A stretch of DNA of 64,000 nucleotides, taken from contig NC_059075.1 of the NCBI RefSeq assembly GCF_020497125.1, forward strand, positions 106,307,222-106,371,221, written 5' to 3'. The stretch's first letter is position 1. Each line of letters starts with the position of its first letter. The stretch is from Mauremys mutica (taxonomy: Eukaryota; Chordata; Testudines; Geoemydidae). The notes beneath the pieces were generated by a model that saw nothing but the letters and a program-made list of their open reading frames with translations, was not told where the DNA came from and did not search any database. This document shows, piece by piece, positions 61,833 to 64,000 of this stretch. The translations under genes were made by a program, and so were the position numbers.

Positions 61833-61989
61833 AAAACCCCTACTGCTCATGCCATGAAGGAGGAGAATTTTCTTCGTCGCAGGTTCTCTCTCTGTCCTGC
61901 TTCTTCCACCCCTCAGAAAATTGACCCTCGCAAGCTGACACGGAATCTGTTCTTCGGGGCTGATAATGAGATCTACCCACTCAGCCCAG
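61833..61989 (+). CDS. OSBPL5: OSBPL5 (ORP5) first coding exon, partial gene
   Basis: This exon encodes the N-terminus of oxysterol-binding protein-related protein 5, a tail-anchored ER protein. ORP5 works at ER-plasma membrane contacts, exchanging phosphatidylserine for PI4P. Translation from the ATG at 61854 gives 45 codons plus one base. It begins MKEENFLRRRFSLCPASSTP, continues through DPRKLTRNL, and ends IYPLSP, with a glycine split across the junction. This matches the ORP5 N-terminus I know, with a few substitutions. The segment is basic and low-complexity and precedes the PH domain; the PH and ORD domains must lie downstream of this window. The acceptor is a pyrimidine tract ending in AG at 61831-61832, and the donor is CAG|gtcagt at 61990. 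The 21 bases before the ATG are 5'UTR; they stay open in frame, but the known protein starts at this Met. The paralogue OSBPL8 has a different N-terminus, so OSBPL5 is preferred. Confidence 0.9.
61849..61857 (+). promoter_or_regulatory. Two-codon upstream ORF overlapping the OSBPL5 start codon
   Basis: The bases ATGCCATGA give an upstream ATG at 61849, one proline codon, and a TGA at 61855-61857 that overlaps the main ATG at 61854. The upstream ATG has a weak context (C at -3, C at +4). The main ATG has G at -3. This layout would allow leaky scanning or termination-reinitiation. It is visible in the DNA; any effect on translation is inference. Confidence 0.5.
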
Positions 61990-64000
61990 GTCAGTGCATG
62001 CTACATGGCTTCAGAATGTGCCACATGCTGCTCTCAACCTATCTTCAATCATCTCAAATCTCAGTGCAGCACATATGCACAAACAAACAGTACCACACCT
62101 ACTGAACTAATCCTCTGGGTGGGTGAGTGTAATGGATTTTATTAGAGCATCTGCAAGAAACAAAGAGAAACAGCTTTATATGGAAGCATGAGCAGGAGAT
62201 CAAACTCGTTCAGCAAAGGAGGCCCCCAATCCTCCCCCCAATGAGGTATTGAGTGGTTCCTGTCAAATGCTATGAGCCTTCCGCTTCCATTGATTTAAGT
62301 GGGGAATGAAGGGCATTCATGCCTCAGAGCTAGTTGAACACTGAATGGCCTAAAATTTAAGAAGTGATTTTGGGTATCTCTGTTTTGGGGTGCCCAATTT
62401 GAGGAACCTAAAATGGATCACCCTAAAAAGCAGATCCTTTTAAGGCATCACATGGGCACCCAAAAATTGAGGGACCCAATATTTCCGGCCCCTTTTGCAA
62501 ATTGTGATTAGTACTTTTAAGTCACTTGACCCTACGGTGCACAATAAACATTACAAATGCAAATTCTCTTTCACCAATGATCATAAATATCTTCAGCAGT
62601 TTTCCCGGCAATATGCTCAGCTGCAGTAAGTATAACACCAGCTTCAAGAGTTCACAATACTTCCTTCAGGTTTAGTCTAAAATTGCTAGAAAACATCTGC
62701 TCTACAGGAAATGAAAGTCATGATATTGTTTTGGTATTTGCTGTGTGTAATAAATACTCAATCAAAATGTTTCTCTGATTGCAATCTGCAAACAGTGCTT
62801 CAGAATCCAGTTTGTAAACATGTGCTTTAACCATAGATGAGGGAGCAATCGTATTTTTGCAAAGTAATACTTTGTGATTGTCATTTCTGTACTTACTAAT
62901 CAAGTCTAGTAGCACCTCAGTAAGTTGTCAGCACATTGATATTTCAAGAGAAAAGGATACAGCACCTGCAAAAAGAAAGGTGATATTTAGTATTTATATA
63001 GCACCCAAAAAGGTACTCGAGGCTAGATCCACAAAGGAATCTATCTAACTGCCTCTTTAGGCACCTAAGTCCAACATTTAGGCACCAATGACATTCACAA
63101 AACCACTGCTCAGCTATCACCTCCCCAAGTAGGTGCCTAAACTCCATAGACATCTATGTTTCTGCCAGTGGGCATATGCAAAGCTACCTGAATCCTGATG
63201 CCACCAAGCTGTTTAGTGCCCTGCTGGGATTACCAAACTAGGCATTTTCTTGCCTATCTTGCTGGCATGCCTACCTAACACAAAAGACATCAGGGATGAG
63301 CAGATGAGGACTCTGGGAGGCTGGCTGGCATGAGTGTAAGTGCCTAATGTACGCACCTGAGATATGGGAGATACCCAAATTTGAATCCCTGATTTGGAGC
63401 GGGGACTCAAACCTGATTCTCCCACATCACTGGTGAATGCCCTAACCACTGGGATATACAGTCAATCTTGCCCTACTTTTCTCTTTGGCCTAATGAATAT
63501 TTAATTATTCATACTCAATGGAACAGTTTCAACAGGAGAGATTGAGACCTACCCCAGAATAGCCTGTAGCTCTGGCACTCTCCCGGGACAAGCAGACCTA
63601 AATTCAAGTTCTTGCTCCAAATCAGAAAGAGCAGAGGTTTGAAAACAGGCTGTCTATGTCCCAGGTAATTGCCCTAGCAACAGGGCTATAAAGGCATGGG
63701 AAAGGGGTGGGGGGTCTGACTAACTCCCAAGTAGAGGGAGGCACCTTCCTCTGGCCCAGAATTAGGCACTCAGCTCCCTTTATCCCAGCCCTTCTCTGTG
63801 GCATTGTTTACTGGCTAGCTTAGGCAACTCCATGCTCAGCTTTCTGGCTTCTGATTCCCTTTCTTAGGCACCTAATTGTCTCCATGGAGAGCCTGGGCAC
63901 CTAACTCAGGGCTGTGAATTCTACTGGGCAGCAGGCACCTAAGAAACCCCTTAGTAAATCTCACCCTCAGTGCTTCACAAACAGAGAACAAGGTCAGATC
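61990..64000 (+). other. OSBPL5: OSBPL5 intron after the first coding exon (start only)
   Basis: The intron opens with GTCAGTG and runs to the window end. I find no further exon. From about 63,000 it is repetitive: TTAGGCACC-like units recur on both strands (near 63,057, 63,079, 63,130, 63,870 and 63,935). At 63,380-63,480 there is a block resembling the antisense of a tRNA-derived SINE head, with a CTAACCACTGGGATATA-like end. Confidence 0.6.

Noticed and set aside
1..64000. CRISPR arrays, operons, bacterial promoters or terminators
   Set aside because: The sequence is vertebrate nuclear DNA, and no regular spacer-repeat array is present.

Overview
This is vertebrate nuclear DNA, most likely from a turtle (Testudines, probably Cryptodira). 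The evidence is the repeat content: CR1 LINEs in both orientations, a tRNA-derived SINE whose tail matches the CR1 3' end, a Penelope-like retroelement, many hAT and Tc1/mariner-type non-autonomous transposons, and relics of palindromic elements with a core like TTGACTTCAATGGG. No prokaryotic features are present. All family names come from recognition by eye, without a database search. Boundaries marked by target-site duplications (TSDs) are exact; the others are approximate.

Only one cellular gene segment is supported: the first coding exon of OSBPL5 (oxysterol-binding protein-related protein 5) on the + strand at 61,833-61,989. It has a branch site, a polypyrimidine tract, an AG acceptor and a GT donor, and its 45 codons match the ORP5 N-terminus. 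The 61.8 kb upstream is therefore either the large 5' intron of OSBPL5 or that intron plus intergenic DNA. The 2 kb downstream is the next intron. I see no other convincing exon.

Layout: 1.2-4.0 kb holds a solo LTR, a hAT-like element and a nested pair of hAT-like foldback elements. 6-18.7 kb holds hAT, CR1 and MIR-like relics and a 187-bp TA-TSD transposon. 20-32.5 kb holds palindromic relics, the second GC-rich hAT copy, a 166-bp hAT MITE and a solo LTR containing a SINE/CR1 tail. 37.2-38.9 kb holds CR1 copies, one split by a hAT insertion. 40.7-42.3 kb holds a TTA-TSD MITE and a 1,007-bp Tigger-like element. 44.0-45.6 kb holds a Penelope-like element bounded by a perfect 13-bp TSD. 47.7-49.6 kb holds the third GC-rich hAT copy, a SINE and a solo LTR. 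51.2-56.3 kb is dominated by CR1. 58.8-60.0 kb holds a GC-rich 1,154-bp transposon of the same family as the 187-bp copy.

The candidate most worth a second look is the Penelope-like element. It is young-looking, encodes RT and GIY-YIG domains with one frameshift, and has a hammerhead-ribozyme-like fold in its 3' tail. Every GC-rich, CpG-rich block in the window lies inside a transposon, so none should be read as a promoter island.
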